Under the pieces are notes generated by a model, which saw only the letters and a program-made list of their open reading frames with translations, had not been told where the DNA came from and searched no databases. Of a stretch of 64,000 nt of DNA, positions 40,970 through 49,354 are shown one piece after another (within the stretch, counting starts at the first letter, position 1; the number at the start of each line of letters is the position of its first letter). The stretch covers positions 1-64,000 of the forward strand of contig NZ_PDWS01000025.1 of assembly GCF_010093305.1 (NCBI RefSeq), given 5' to 3'. This DNA comes from Pseudoxanthomonas sacheonensis (GTDB lineage: Bacteria > Pseudomonadota > Gammaproteobacteria > Xanthomonadales > Xanthomonadaceae). A program made the translations under genes and the position numbers.

Positions 40970-41630
40970 CGACCGCTCCTGGCGTAACCGGCGTGGGCGC
41001 AATCGCCGGCGCAGCGGAAATGCGCGCAGCGGTTGGCGGCCGCAGGTAACCGTACAGGTCGAAACTGACATCCAGCCCCGCGCTGGACTGCCCCGGCATG
41101 AACGAATAACCCATGGTCAGGACATTGAGGTTTTCCACGAACAGACGCGGCGTGCCGCTTTCCAGCGCGTACAGGACCGAGGCCAACTCCGGCGTGCCGC
41201 AGCTCAAACGCACCTGCACGACCACGGGCGCGAAGCGTTCGCTGCCGGGCTGGGCCAACGGCGAGCGATTGGTGATGGCGCAGCTGCGGTTGCCCGGACT
41301 GGCTTCCAGCACCACCGTTTCCAGGCGTTTCACCAATCCGGCGGTGGCCAGTTCGGGAGTGGCTTCCGGCAGGAAACCCGGACGCTGCGACTGCTGGGCC
41401 AGGGCCGCGGCCAGCCCTTTCTTTATTTCCGGGGCCTGCTGCAGCTGGGTGCGCACGCGCAGTTCGCGCTCGCGTGCGCTGTCGATGCGGTCCTGGACTT
41501 CCTGCATCGGCGCGGTCCACAGCGGGTGGACGATCAGCAGGTAGGCGAGCCCAAGCGCCGCGGCCAGCAATCCCAGCGCCAGCCAGCGGTCGCGATCGGG
41601 GCGGGTACGGTCAGGGCCGGCGGGCGCCAT
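40959..41630 (-). CDS. gspM: type II secretion protein GspM (XpsM)
   Basis: A 223-residue bitopic protein. A basic N-terminus and one membrane helix (around 15-33) are followed by a coiled-coil stretch (VQDRIDSARERELRVRTQLQ) and a ferredoxin-like periplasmic domain. It pairs with GspL in the inner-membrane platform. The ATG at 41630 (MAPAGPDRT) lies 20 bases inside gspL. An upstream in-frame ATG would add 14 proline-rich residues. Confidence 0.88.
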   Translation of the reverse strand: MAPAGPDRTRPDRDRWLALGLLAAALGLAYLLIVHPLWTAPMQEVQDRIDSARERELRVRTQLQQAPEIKKGLAAALAQQSQRPGFLPEATPELATAGLVKRLETVVLEASPGNRSCAITNRSPLAQPGSERFAPVVVQVRLSCGTPELASVLYALESGTPRLFVENLNVLTMGYSFMPGQSSAGLDVSFDLYGYLRPPTAARISAAPAIAPTPVTPGAVDAD

Positions 41631-42753
41631 TGGCGGCTCCGGTGTTGGTAGCCGGAGCCGGGGCGGTGGCAAGCTCGGCCGTCATGCTGAAACGGTCGAG
41701 CCGGGTCCGCGGATCCGGCTGCAAAGCACCGCTGAGGGCGGGCGCGCGCCATAGCCGGGAGCCTTCCATGCGCCCGACCAGGGCCGAAGCCTCCGGGCTC
41801 AAGCCGATCACCAGCAACCGGTCGCCCTCTATTCCGACTTTTTCCAGATAGGTGTTGTCCGGCAACCGGCGGCTGAGCTCGTCCAGTAACTCTATGGTGG
41901 TGGGACGCGCCGAACGGGCGCGGTCCAGAAAGGCGGCGCCTTCCACGATATCGACCAGTTGCTGGCGCTGGGCGGCCACGCTGCGGGCTTGCAGGGCGCG
42001 TGCTTCGACCTGCCGGGTGAAGGCGTCCGCCGACTCCCGCCGGTTGTCCAGCACCTGCCAGAACGCTGCGGCCACGCCGACCAGCGCAACCGCTCCCAGC
42101 ACCCAGTTCCAGGTGCGCATCGCGTCGCGGCGGTCGCGGCGCGTTTCCGCCGGCAACAGGTTGACGCCCAGAGGCCGTCCGCTCGCGTCGCTGGCGTCCA
42201 CGCCCGCCAGCGATCCGGCCAAGCCGCCCAACCCTGCCAGTGCCGCGTCGAAGCGCGCGCGCGGAACCGCTACCAGCTCGGTCTCCAGCTGGCCGTCCGC
42301 ACGGCGCGCCAGCACGCGCGCATCGAAACGCACGCTGTCGGCGGTGAAAGGAGTCTGACGGTCGACCTCGAAGCCGACCACGTCGCGCAGGCGCTCGGCC
42401 GCCGCGGCCGGCAGCAGCAGCCGGCGCTGCAAGGCGGCGGAAGCCGGCAGCAGCAGCCAGCGCGGCAATTTGCCGGTGCGGTTGTCGAGTACGGCGTCCA
42501 GTTGTTCCGTTTCCAACGGCAACGGCAGCCAGGCGATTTCATGCAGGCCTTCGGCATCCTGGATATGCAGACGCAGCTGGTCGCCGACCTGGGAAAACAG
42601 CAGCCGGTTGCTGGCCAGCCCGAACAGCACGCGCCAGCGCAAAGGCAGCCACGACAGCAGCGCCTGCTTCCACCAGCGGAAAAAGCCGCCCGCTCCGGCG
42701 CCGTAACGACGGATGCCCTGTATCAGCGACGGATTTTCCTGCGTGGTAGTCAT
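41611..42753 (-). CDS. gspL: type II secretion protein GspL (XpsL)
   Basis: A 380-residue platform protein linking the GspE ATPase to the periplasmic part. It combines a cytoplasmic actin-like/PilM-type half ([26 protein letters not shown]) with one membrane helix ([16 protein letters not shown], about 215-232) and a PilN-type periplasmic half. Its ATG overlaps the gspK stop as ATGA. Confidence 0.9.
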   Translation of the reverse strand: MTTTQENPSLIQGIRRYGAGAGGFFRWWKQALLSWLPLRWRVLFGLASNRLLFSQVGDQLRLHIQDAEGLHEIAWLPLPLETEQLDAVLDNRTGKLPRWLLLPASAALQRRLLLPAAAAERLRDVVGFEVDRQTPFTADSVRFDARVLARRADGQLETELVAVPRARFDAALAGLGGLAGSLAGVDASDASGRPLGVNLLPAETRRDRRDAMRTWNWVLGAVALVGVAAAFWQVLDNRRESADAFTRQVEARALQARSVAAQRQQLVDIVEGAAFLDRARSARPTTIELLDELSRRLPDNTYLEKVGIEGDRLLVIGLSPEASALVGRMEGSRLWRAPALSGALQPDPRTRLDRFSMTAELATAPAPATNTGAANGARRP

Positions 42754-43604
42754 TGAGGTGCCGTTCCTTCCTGCCAGCGCAACGCGGTATACGCCGAACC
42801 CGGTACCGAGCCGCCACCCGCACGCACCACTGTCCGCAATACCGCAACACGGCCATCGTCCAGCCGTGCGCGGCTGTCGATACTATACGTGCCGCTGCCT
42901 CCGCCCACGAGCTGCGCTGCGCCAGCGCCGGGTGCGGGGCTTCTGCGGCGCGCCAGATAAGCCGCCGCATCCAGCCCCATCGCAGTCAGCACCGCCGCCT
43001 GCGCGTAAGTGGGGTCGGGTTCGCCACGGCCGCTGTAAAGAGTCAGATAAGGCTCCAGCCGGGCATACAGTTCGGGGGTCATGCCCAGCACCTGCTCCAC
43101 TTCGGCCACGGTTTCGAACGGCGCATCCTTCGCTCCATAAGGCCGTCCCGCCGCCGCATAGTCCGGATCTTCCGCGCCGCCGCCTACCTGGGTGAGCGGA
43201 TCGGCATCGCGCCAGTCGACGATGGCCGAGGCGATGCGCCCGGCCTGTTCCCGGTCGACGCCCTGCGTCTGCATCAACGCGGCGAGCAGAGGCTGGCCGG
43301 CCTGATTGAGATCCACCTTGCCGGTTTCGTCGACGATCTGGAGTTCGACTTCGCTGCCCGCATAGCTCCACCGGTAGCTGCGCCCGTCGGGCAGCCAGCG
43401 GGTAGCGGGCTCGGGGTCGGCCAGCCGTACCAGCGAATACTCCACCCCGGCCCGGGCCAATTCCTGGGTCCTGGCTCCGCCGCTCAATATCCTTCCCTGC
43501 AGGGCTTCCACCCGCGCGGTCAGGGCGAAGGCGCCGATCAATGCCGTGAGCAAGGCGATCAGCCACAGCACCAGCAACAAGGCGGCCCCGCGTTCGCGCT
43601 TCAT
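42750..43604 (-). CDS. gspK: type II secretion minor pseudopilin GspK (XpsK)
   Basis: A 284-residue pseudopilin. The prepilin motif [19 protein letters not shown] starts at residue 5. It lacks the glutamate at mature position 5, as is usual for GspK. The large globular part includes the [11 protein letters not shown] and IVDWRDADP motifs of the family. It caps the pseudopilus with GspI and GspJ. The start overlaps the gspJ stop as ATGA. Confidence 0.94.
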   Translation of the reverse strand: MKRERGAALLLVLWLIALLTALIGAFALTARVEALQGRILSGGARTQELARAGVEYSLVRLADPEPATRWLPDGRSYRWSYAGSEVELQIVDETGKVDLNQAGQPLLAALMQTQGVDREQAGRIASAIVDWRDADPLTQVGGGAEDPDYAAAGRPYGAKDAPFETVAEVEQVLGMTPELYARLEPYLTLYSGRGEPDPTYAQAAVLTAMGLDAAAYLARRRSPAPGAGAAQLVGGGSGTYSIDSRARLDDGRVAVLRTVVRAGGGSVPGSAYTALRWQEGTAPQ

Positions 43605-44251
43605 GGCGGCGGCTCCAGACCCTGGCCGAGTCCGTTGTCCTGGCCGCTGCCCTGCGCAAGCGATACCACCAGGCCAGGCCAGGACCGGCCGTCGACGGAC
43701 TCGATATCTATCGACACCTGCAGCGGCAGGGACTCGGCCGCGGTCCAGCGTTCCTGCCACTGGCCCAGCTTGCCCTCCTGGTCCAGTCCGCGATAACGGA
43801 AGCGCACGGCGCCCAGGTTGTCGGCCAGGATTTCCGGCGGACGCGGCTGCGCCTCGCGCACCGCCCGTCCGGCCTGGACCATGGCGAAGGAAGCCAACAG
43901 CTGGCTGCCCCCGTCGGCCACGACCAGATCGTGCAGGTAGGGTCCGCCGCGGCCCAGGTAATCCGGCAGATCGGCCACGAAACGCATGCGTCGCTCTTCG
44001 CCGACGAAACGGTATTGCCTCTGCGTGCCGGGATCGACGGCGAAGGCGATGTTCTGTGCCGAGGAGATGCGCCGGCGCAGGAAGCCCTCGACCGCGCGGA
44101 TGCGTTCGTTGCGTTGGGCGATGCTTTCGCCACGCTGCACCATGGTCGTGGCCGAACGCAAGGTGGCGAAGGCCAGCGCCAAGCCTGCGGCGAGCAATAC
44201 CGTGGCCAGCAATACTTCGATCAGGGTGAAACCGCGGACGTTGCGGTTCAT
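43601..44251 (-). CDS. gspJ: type II secretion minor pseudopilin GspJ (XpsJ)
   Basis: A 216-residue pseudopilin with the prepilin peptidase site after G7 ([16 protein letters not shown]), the required glutamate at mature position 5 (E12), and a beta-rich globular domain. The start overlaps the gspI stop as ATGA. A longer open frame upstream lies within gspI. Confidence 0.93.
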   Translation of the reverse strand: MNRNVRGFTLIEVLLATVLLAAGLALAFATLRSATTMVQRGESIAQRNERIRAVEGFLRRRISSAQNIAFAVDPGTQRQYRFVGEERRMRFVADLPDYLGRGGPYLHDLVVADGGSQLLASFAMVQAGRAVREAQPRPPEILADNLGAVRFRYRGLDQEGKLGQWQERWTAAESLPLQVSIDIESVDGRSWPGLVVSLAQGSGQDNGLGQGLEPPP

Positions 44252-44721
44252 GGCACGAGCGCCGGGGCATTGACGTCGGCGGGCGCCAGCCGCAGGGTCC
44301 GCCAGCGCAGCCGCTGGCCCGCAGCGTCGCCCCACTCCACGTCCAGTTGCAACTGCAGCAGACGCGGTGCGCCAGCGCCAGCGCCGGCCTGTGGCGAACG
44401 CTGCTTCAGCGGATCGACATACGGCTCCACTTCCAGCGCCCAGCGATAGCGCCCTTCTTCGAACGTACCCTGCTTCCGCCCCGGCTGCAGGACTTCGCCG
44501 ACGCCCACCTGGGCCAGCAGGGATTGCGCATGCAGGGTCGCGCGGCCGTTGTCGTCGGCCGTGCGTATCTGCCGCGCCGCGCCCGACAGCGAGCCGAGCA
44601 ACAAGGTCAGCGCCAGCGCCAGCAAGGCGAAAGCGATGATCACTTCGATCAGAGTGAAGCCGCGCTGGCCGCGCCGGATCGCGCCGACGCGGACGTAACG
44701 ATGGCTACGCATGGATTTCAT
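44248..44721 (-). CDS. gspI: type II secretion minor pseudopilin GspI (XpsI)
   Basis: A 157-residue pseudopilin with the cleavage site after G21 ([19 protein letters not shown]) and E26 at mature position 5. The leader of about 21 residues is long; starting at the next ATG (44712) would shorten it by three. It initiates the pseudopilus tip together with GspJ and GspK. Confidence 0.93.
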   Translation of the reverse strand: MKSMRSHRYVRVGAIRRGQRGFTLIEVIIAFALLALALTLLLGSLSGAARQIRTADDNGRATLHAQSLLAQVGVGEVLQPGRKQGTFEEGRYRWALEVEPYVDPLKQRSPQAGAGAGAPRLLQLQLDVEWGDAAGQRLRWRTLRLAPADVNAPALVP

Positions 44722-44731
44722 CGCGGCGATT

Positions 44732-45247
44732 TCACGGAGGCGAGCCGCCGCCAGGCGCGCGCGCCAGCCTGACTTCGCCGGTCAGCCAGGCCACGTCGAT
44801 GCGCCACGCCGCCTTCTTCGCGCTCAGCTGCACCCGGCCGCCGGTGGAGGCGCCATCGGGAAAGAACAGGATGCCGCCTTCGCCCGCGCGCGCCTGCGCT
44901 TCGCGTGCGCCGGTGAATTCCACGTGCAGCGACGGCGGGATATTTCCCTGCCTCTGGTTCGGGCCTTGCCAATGATGCCTGGCCGGATCGATCGCGAAAC
45001 GCTGCGGCTGGCCGGTGGCGATGGCCTGCGCCCGCGCGTAGCGAAGTTGCGCGGCGATCTCCTTGGAGCTCGAACGCAGGCGCATGCCGTCCAGACCGCC
45101 GGTCAGCACCATGGCCGCCAGCATGCCGGCGATGGCGATCAACGCCACCACCAGCAACATCTCCAGCAAGGAAACGCCCCGCGCTCTGCGCGGGGCGCCG
45201 ACCGCGACTTGGCGCAGGCGGATGCGCTGGATGCGGGCCCGCTCCAT
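44732..45247 (-). CDS. gspH: type II secretion minor pseudopilin GspH (XpsH)
   Basis: A 171-residue pseudopilin with the cleavage site after G24 (RG-VSLLEMLLVVALIAIAG) and E29 at mature position 5. The GspH-type globular domain contains ILFFPDGASTGGRVQL, a typical motif of this subunit. It starts 9 bp after gspG. Confidence 0.93.
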   Translation of the reverse strand: MERARIQRIRLRQVAVGAPRRARGVSLLEMLLVVALIAIAGMLAAMVLTGGLDGMRLRSSSKEIAAQLRYARAQAIATGQPQRFAIDPARHHWQGPNQRQGNIPPSLHVEFTGAREAQARAGEGGILFFPDGASTGGRVQLSAKKAAWRIDVAWLTGEVRLARAPGGGSPP

Positions 45248-45256
45248 ACAGGGGTT

Positions 45257-45694
45257 TTATTCGAACTTGATGTCGGCGTTGTAGCTGTCGCCGCCTACCT
45301 GACCGTCCTTGCCCAGGCTGATCAAGTCGAACGGCTGCGCCTCGCCGGGGGCGCGGTACTCGATGGGGTGACCCCACGGATCTTTCAGCTCGGCCGCCTT
45401 GGCGTACGGGCCCAGCCAGCCATTGGCATTACCCGGCTGGGTGACCAGATCCTCCAGCCGCGAAGGCAGGCTGCCGGTATCCAACTGATAATTTTCCACC
45501 TTGCCGGCCAGGGTCTGGATCTGCGACTTGGCCAGATTGGCTTTGCCGCGATCGGCGCCGCCCAGCACGCGGCTGCCGACCAGGGTCAGCACCGCGCCGA
45601 TCAGCACGATGACGATGATGATTTCCAGCAGGCTCATGCCGCTCTGCGCGGCCGGCGAGGGGGAGCGGGTGATCGAGCGCGAAACTCGCAGCAT
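45257..45694 (-). CDS. gspG: type II secretion major pseudopilin GspG (XpsG)
   Basis: A 145-residue major pseudopilin. The prepilin site follows G19, with mature residues MSLLEIIIVIVLIGAV and the conserved E24. The mature first residue is Met, where Phe is usual. The C-terminal half has LPSRLEDLV, the GPY...LKDPWGHPIEYRAPG motif and DLISLGKDGQVGG, including the calcium-site region. It forms the pseudopilus shaft. Confidence 0.96.
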   Translation of the reverse strand: MLRVSRSITRSPSPAAQSGMSLLEIIIVIVLIGAVLTLVGSRVLGGADRGKANLAKSQIQTLAGKVENYQLDTGSLPSRLEDLVTQPGNANGWLGPYAKAAELKDPWGHPIEYRAPGEAQPFDLISLGKDGQVGGDSYNADIKFE

Positions 45695-45775
45695 TACGAA
45701 ATCCTTGGAATCATGAGGCGGTTAGTGTGGGCAGGGGTCTCTGAACGGGTCGTTTTCCGAGTCGCCAGCGGCCCC

Positions 45776-46990
45776 TCAGCCGATCGAATTGGTCAGATCG
45801 TACAGCGGCACCAGCACGGCGATGATGACTATGCCGACCACCGCCGCCAAGACCAAGGTGATCACCGGCACCAGCGCAGCCAGCATGCGGTCCATGGCCT
45901 GGGCGGTCTCCAGTTCGAAGGTGTCGGCGGTCTTCAACAGCATGCCGTCCAGCGCGCCGGATTCCTCGCCGACCTGGATCATCTGCAGCGCCAGTCGCGG
46001 GAAGCGCTTGCCCTTGGCCAGCGAGGCCGACAGGCCGTGGCCGTTCTTCACGTCCTCGGCGGCCTGTTCCACGTCGGCGGACAGGGCGCGGTTGCCCAGC
46101 ACATTGCGGGAGATGCCCAGCGCGGCCAGCAGCGGCACCCCGTTCTTCAGCAAGGTGCCCAGAGTGCGCGCCAGGCGCGCGGTTTCCATCTTCGCCAGCA
46201 GCGGACCGACCAGCTTCTTTTGCAGCAGCCAGGCATCGAAACGGTCGCGGAACACCGGGTCGCGGCGCTTGCGGTCGAGCCACCACAGCAGGGCCGCCGG
46301 CGTACCGATCAGCACGAACCACCAGTCGCGCACGAACAGACCCAGCGCGAGCACGCCGCGCGTGAACCACGGCAGAGTCACGTCCAGGCTTTCGTACATC
46401 AAGGCGAACTGCGGCACCACGTAACCCATCAGGAACAGCAGCGCGAAACCCACCACCACCATCAGGATCGCCGGATACACCATGGCGTTGACCACGCGGC
46501 CGCGCATGGCGCGGCTGCGCTCCAGATAGTCGGCCAGACGCTGCAGTGTTTCGTGCATGCTGCCGCCGGCTTCGCCCGCGCGCACCATGTTGATGTACAG
46601 CCGCGAGAACGTACCGTGCTGCCGTTCCAGCGCCGTGGACAACGGCGCGCCGCCGCGCACCGCGTCGCGGATATCGGCGATGGTGCGCCGCGCTTTGTCG
46701 TCTTCGGGCAGTTCCAGCAGGATGGTCAGCGAACGGTCCAGCGGCTGCCCGGCCCCCAGCAGCGTCGCCAATTGCTGGGTGAACTGCACCAGCCGGTCGC
46801 CGGCGAAGGGCTTGGCCTGGAACAGCGAGCGCAGCGAAGTTCCGCCGCCTTCGGAAGCCAGCCTGGCCTCGACCGGCAAATGCCCCTGCTCCTGCAGACG
46901 CGCCACCACCTCGCCGTCGTTGGCGGCTTCCATCTGGCCGTCGAGGACTTCGCCGCGGGCGTTGAGGGCTTTGTAGCGGTAGAGGGGCAT
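45776..46990 (-). CDS. gspF: type II secretion inner-membrane protein GspF (XpsF)
   Basis: A 404-residue polytopic protein with two GspF/PilC repeats (about 70-190 and 275-395), each ending before a membrane helix. Motifs include FTQQLATLLGAGQPLDRSL and its repeat RTLGTLLKNGVPLLAAL. It is the platform core contacting GspE. The start MPLYRYKAL at 46990 matches the family; the upstream open frame is repeat sequence. It is separated from gspE by 473 bp holding the GIY-YIG cassette. Confidence 0.95.
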   Translation of the reverse strand: MPLYRYKALNARGEVLDGQMEAANDGEVVARLQEQGHLPVEARLASEGGGTSLRSLFQAKPFAGDRLVQFTQQLATLLGAGQPLDRSLTILLELPEDDKARRTIADIRDAVRGGAPLSTALERQHGTFSRLYINMVRAGEAGGSMHETLQRLADYLERSRAMRGRVVNAMVYPAILMVVVGFALLFLMGYVVPQFALMYESLDVTLPWFTRGVLALGLFVRDWWFVLIGTPAALLWWLDRKRRDPVFRDRFDAWLLQKKLVGPLLAKMETARLARTLGTLLKNGVPLLAALGISRNVLGNRALSADVEQAAEDVKNGHGLSASLAKGKRFPRLALQMIQVGEESGALDGMLLKTADTFELETAQAMDRMLAALVPVITLVLAAVVGIVIIAVLVPLYDLTNSIG

Positions 46991-47047
46991 GAGTATTGTT
47001 GGTTGGTGGCTAGGGTTGGTACGTGTTCGCTCGAATTTTTTTTCAGC

Positions 47048-47081
47048 CGTCATTCCCGCGAAGGCGGGAACCCATGGACGT
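47048..47081. repeat. terminal inverted repeat, left, of the GIY-YIG cassette
   Basis: 34 bp with an ATTCCCGC stem and GAAG loop, identical to the inverted copy at 47402-47435 except for one base. It includes the last nine codons and the stop of the nuclease gene. Confidence 0.85.
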
Positions 47082-47388
47082 TGGCTTTCGGCACCTGCCC
47101 AGTGATATCCGGCCACAAATCCCGCCATGAAGGATTGCTTTCATCTATCAGGCGAACTTTCCAGGCCCAGTTCCATTTCTTAATGCGCTTCTCTCGCTGG
47201 ATCGCGGACTCCATTGTGGGATGCAATTCATACCAAACCAAACAGGTCACTTCGTAGCGCTTGCTGAAACCTTCAACTACATGCTCCCGATGCTGCCAGG
47301 TCCGGCCGATCAGGTTGCTGGTGACGCCCGCATAAAGCGTTCCATTGCGGCTGCTGGCCAGCAGATAGACGCATGGCTGCTTTTCCAT
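47050..47388 (-). CDS. stand-alone GIY-YIG nuclease
   Basis: A 112-residue single-domain GIY-YIG protein. The signature reads VYLLA...GTLYAGV, with Y8 and Y19. The catalytic arginine R29 lies in SNLIGRTWQHR, followed by H33 and by the metal-binding glutamate E66 in ESAIQREKRIKKW, so the active site looks complete. The ATG at 47388 has a perfect AAGGAGG four bases upstream. The last nine residues (VHGFPPSRE) and the stop are encoded by the left terminal repeat, so gene and repeat form one unit. It interrupts gspE and gspF, which are adjacent in Xanthomonas. The function is unknown; a role in mobility of the flanking repeats is a hypothesis. Confidence 0.85.
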   Translation of the reverse strand: MEKQPCVYLLASSRNGTLYAGVTSNLIGRTWQHREHVVEGFSKRYEVTCLVWYELHPTMESAIQREKRIKKWNWAWKVRLIDESNPSWRDLWPDITGQVPKANVHGFPPSRE

Positions 47389-47401
47389 GACACCTCCTTG
47401 T

Positions 47402-47435
47402 ACGTCCATGGATTCCCGCCTTCGCGGGAATGACG
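47402..47435. repeat. terminal inverted repeat, right, of the GIY-YIG cassette
   Basis: 34-bp copy inverted relative to 47048-47081 (33/34 identical). It lies 13 bp upstream of the nuclease start codon. No target-site duplication is obvious at the outer edges. Confidence 0.85.
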
Positions 47436-47463
47436 ATCTGATGGTAATCGGGCATGACCCTGA

Positions 47464-49200
47464 TTACGCATCTTCCGTAACCCGCAACACCTCCTCGATG
47501 GTCGTCTCCCCGCTCAACGCCTTGACGATGCCGTCCTCGTACATCGTGCGCATGCCCGCATCGCGCGCCAGCTGCTCCAGCTCGCCCATGCCGGCGTGGC
47601 GCATCACCGCGCGGCGCAGCTCGTCGTTCATGACCAGGAATTCCATGATGGTGGTGCGTCCCAGATAGCCCGTGGGCGCGATGGCCGAAGCGCGCGGGCG
47701 GTACAGGAATATCTCGCCCTGCGGCTGATAGCGGCGCAGGGCGAATTTCTCTATTTCCTCCGGCGAGGCCGGGTACTTCTCCGCGTGCGCCGGTTCCAGC
47801 CGGCGCACCAGGCGCTGGGCCAGGATGCCGTTGATGGTGGAAGTCAGCAGGTAATCCTCCACGCCCATGTCCAGCATGCGGGTGATGCCGCCGGCGGCGT
47901 TGTTGGTGTGCAGCGTGGACAGCACCAGGTGACCGGTAAGCGCGGACTGTATGGCGATGCGCGCGGTTTCCAGGTCGCGCATTTCGCCGATCATGATGAT
48001 GTCCGGGTCCTGGCGCACGATGCTGCGCAGGGCGTGCGCGAAGTCCAGGCCGATCTGCGGCTTGGCCTGGATCTGGTTGATGCCTTCGATCTGGTATTCG
48101 ACCGGGTCCTCGACGGTGATGATCTTCACGTCGGCGGTATTGAGTTTGCTCAGCGCGGTGTACAGCGTGGTGGTCTTGCCCGAACCGGTGGGACCGGTGA
48201 CCAGCAGGATGCCGTGCGGTTGCTCCAGCACTTTCTGGAACTGCGGCAGGAAGTGATTGGTGAAGCCGAGCTTGTGGAAGTCGAACACCACCGTTTCGCG
48301 GTCCAGCAGGCGCATCACCACCGACTCGCCGTGCGCGGTGGGCACGGTGCTCACGCGCAGATCAAGCTCCTTGCCCTGCACGCGCAGCATGATGCGGCCG
48401 TCCTGCGGCAGGCGGCGCTCGGCGATGTTGAGCTTGGCCATGATCTTGACGCGGCTGATCACCGCGGCGGTCAGGTTGGCCGGCGGGCTTTCGCCCTCCT
48501 CCAGCACGCCGTCGACGCGGTAGCGCACCTTCAGGCGGTTTTCGAAAGGCTCGATGTGGATGTCGGAGGCGCGCAGTTCCACCGCGCGCTGGATGACCAG
48601 ATTGACCAGGCGGATCACCGGTGCTTCGGAAGCCAGATCGCGCAGGTGCTCGACGTCATCCAGATTGCCGGTGCTCTCGCCGTCGGCGTCCTCCACTATC
48701 GTCCCCATCGCGCTGCGGCCCTGGCCGTGCCAGCGTTCGATCAGATCGTCGATTTCCGAACGCAGGCCCACCCAGGGACGCACCGGATAGCCGGTCGCCA
48801 ACTGCACCGCTTCCACGGCATAGGAGTCGTACGGGTCGGCCATCCACAGATCCAGCCGACCCTGATCCTCGCCCAGCGGGCAGACGTGGAACTGGCGCAG
48901 GAAGCGCGGCGAAAGCGGCTGCGTCTCCGGCGGGAATTCCGGCGGCAGTTCGGGTACCTGCTTCAGGTTGAGCAGCGGCAGCTCCAGCACCTCGGCGCAG
49001 GTCTCGGCATGGTCGCGCTCGGACACCAGGCCCAGCCGGGTCAGCAGCGACAGCAGGTCGCCGCCGGTTTCTTCCTGCAGACGCCGCGCGCGCGCCAGAT
49101 CCGCGTCCTTCAGCCTGCCTTTCTCAAGCAAGGCAGCGACGATCCGCTCGTCCGCGCCTGGATTGGCCTGTTGCGTATCGGGGGCAAGCGCTGCGTTCAC
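47464..49200 (-). CDS. gspE: type II secretion ATPase GspE (XpsE)
   Basis: The hexameric cytoplasmic ATPase that powers pseudopilus assembly. The 578-residue protein has N-terminal MshEN-type domains (about 20-160), the Walker A GPTGSGKTTT (336-345), an aspartate box (VEDPVEYQIEGINQIQ) and a histidine box (STLHTNNAAG). The four cysteines of the usual C-terminal zinc module are missing; that stretch reads RLEPAHAEKYP and YRPRASAIAPTGYLGR. I chose the GTG at 49200 because GGAG lies 7 bases upstream; another GTG at 49227 would add nine residues. It is the first gene of the operon. Confidence 0.95.
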   Translation of the reverse strand: MNAALAPDTQQANPGADERIVAALLEKGRLKDADLARARRLQEETGGDLLSLLTRLGLVSERDHAETCAEVLELPLLNLKQVPELPPEFPPETQPLSPRFLRQFHVCPLGEDQGRLDLWMADPYDSYAVEAVQLATGYPVRPWVGLRSEIDDLIERWHGQGRSAMGTIVEDADGESTGNLDDVEHLRDLASEAPVIRLVNLVIQRAVELRASDIHIEPFENRLKVRYRVDGVLEEGESPPANLTAAVISRVKIMAKLNIAERRLPQDGRIMLRVQGKELDLRVSTVPTAHGESVVMRLLDRETVVFDFHKLGFTNHFLPQFQKVLEQPHGILLVTGPTGSGKTTTLYTALSKLNTADVKIITVEDPVEYQIEGINQIQAKPQIGLDFAHALRSIVRQDPDIIMIGEMRDLETARIAIQSALTGHLVLSTLHTNNAAGGITRMLDMGVEDYLLTSTINGILAQRLVRRLEPAHAEKYPASPEEIEKFALRRYQPQGEIFLYRPRASAIAPTGYLGRTTIMEFLVMNDELRRAVMRHAGMGELEQLARDAGMRTMYEDGIVKALSGETTIEEVLRVTEDA

Positions 49201-49248
49201 GCAGTACTCCGTAAGGAACCGGGGCACACTCTAGCAGCACCTGCCCGG

Positions 49249-49340
49249 GTAGGTCGGGGCTACGCCCCCGACGCACGGACTCGTGCCAAGTCGCTTATAC
49301 GCGCTGGGTTCCGCCGGTCGGGGGCGTAGCCCCGGCCTAC
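49249..49340. repeat. GTAGGTCGGGGCT hairpin pair (family D)
   Basis: Arms of about 24 bp with one mismatch, GTAG at one end and CCTAC at the other, between gspE and purL. Confidence 0.75.
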
Positions 49341-49354
49341 GGACATGGCAGGGG

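Noticed and set aside
47221-47433. Small plus-strand frame overlapping the GIY-YIG gene and ending in the same VHGFPPSRE peptide
   Set aside because: It is the antisense reading through the other copy of the inverted repeat; the identical tail follows from the repeat, and it has no ribosome-binding site.
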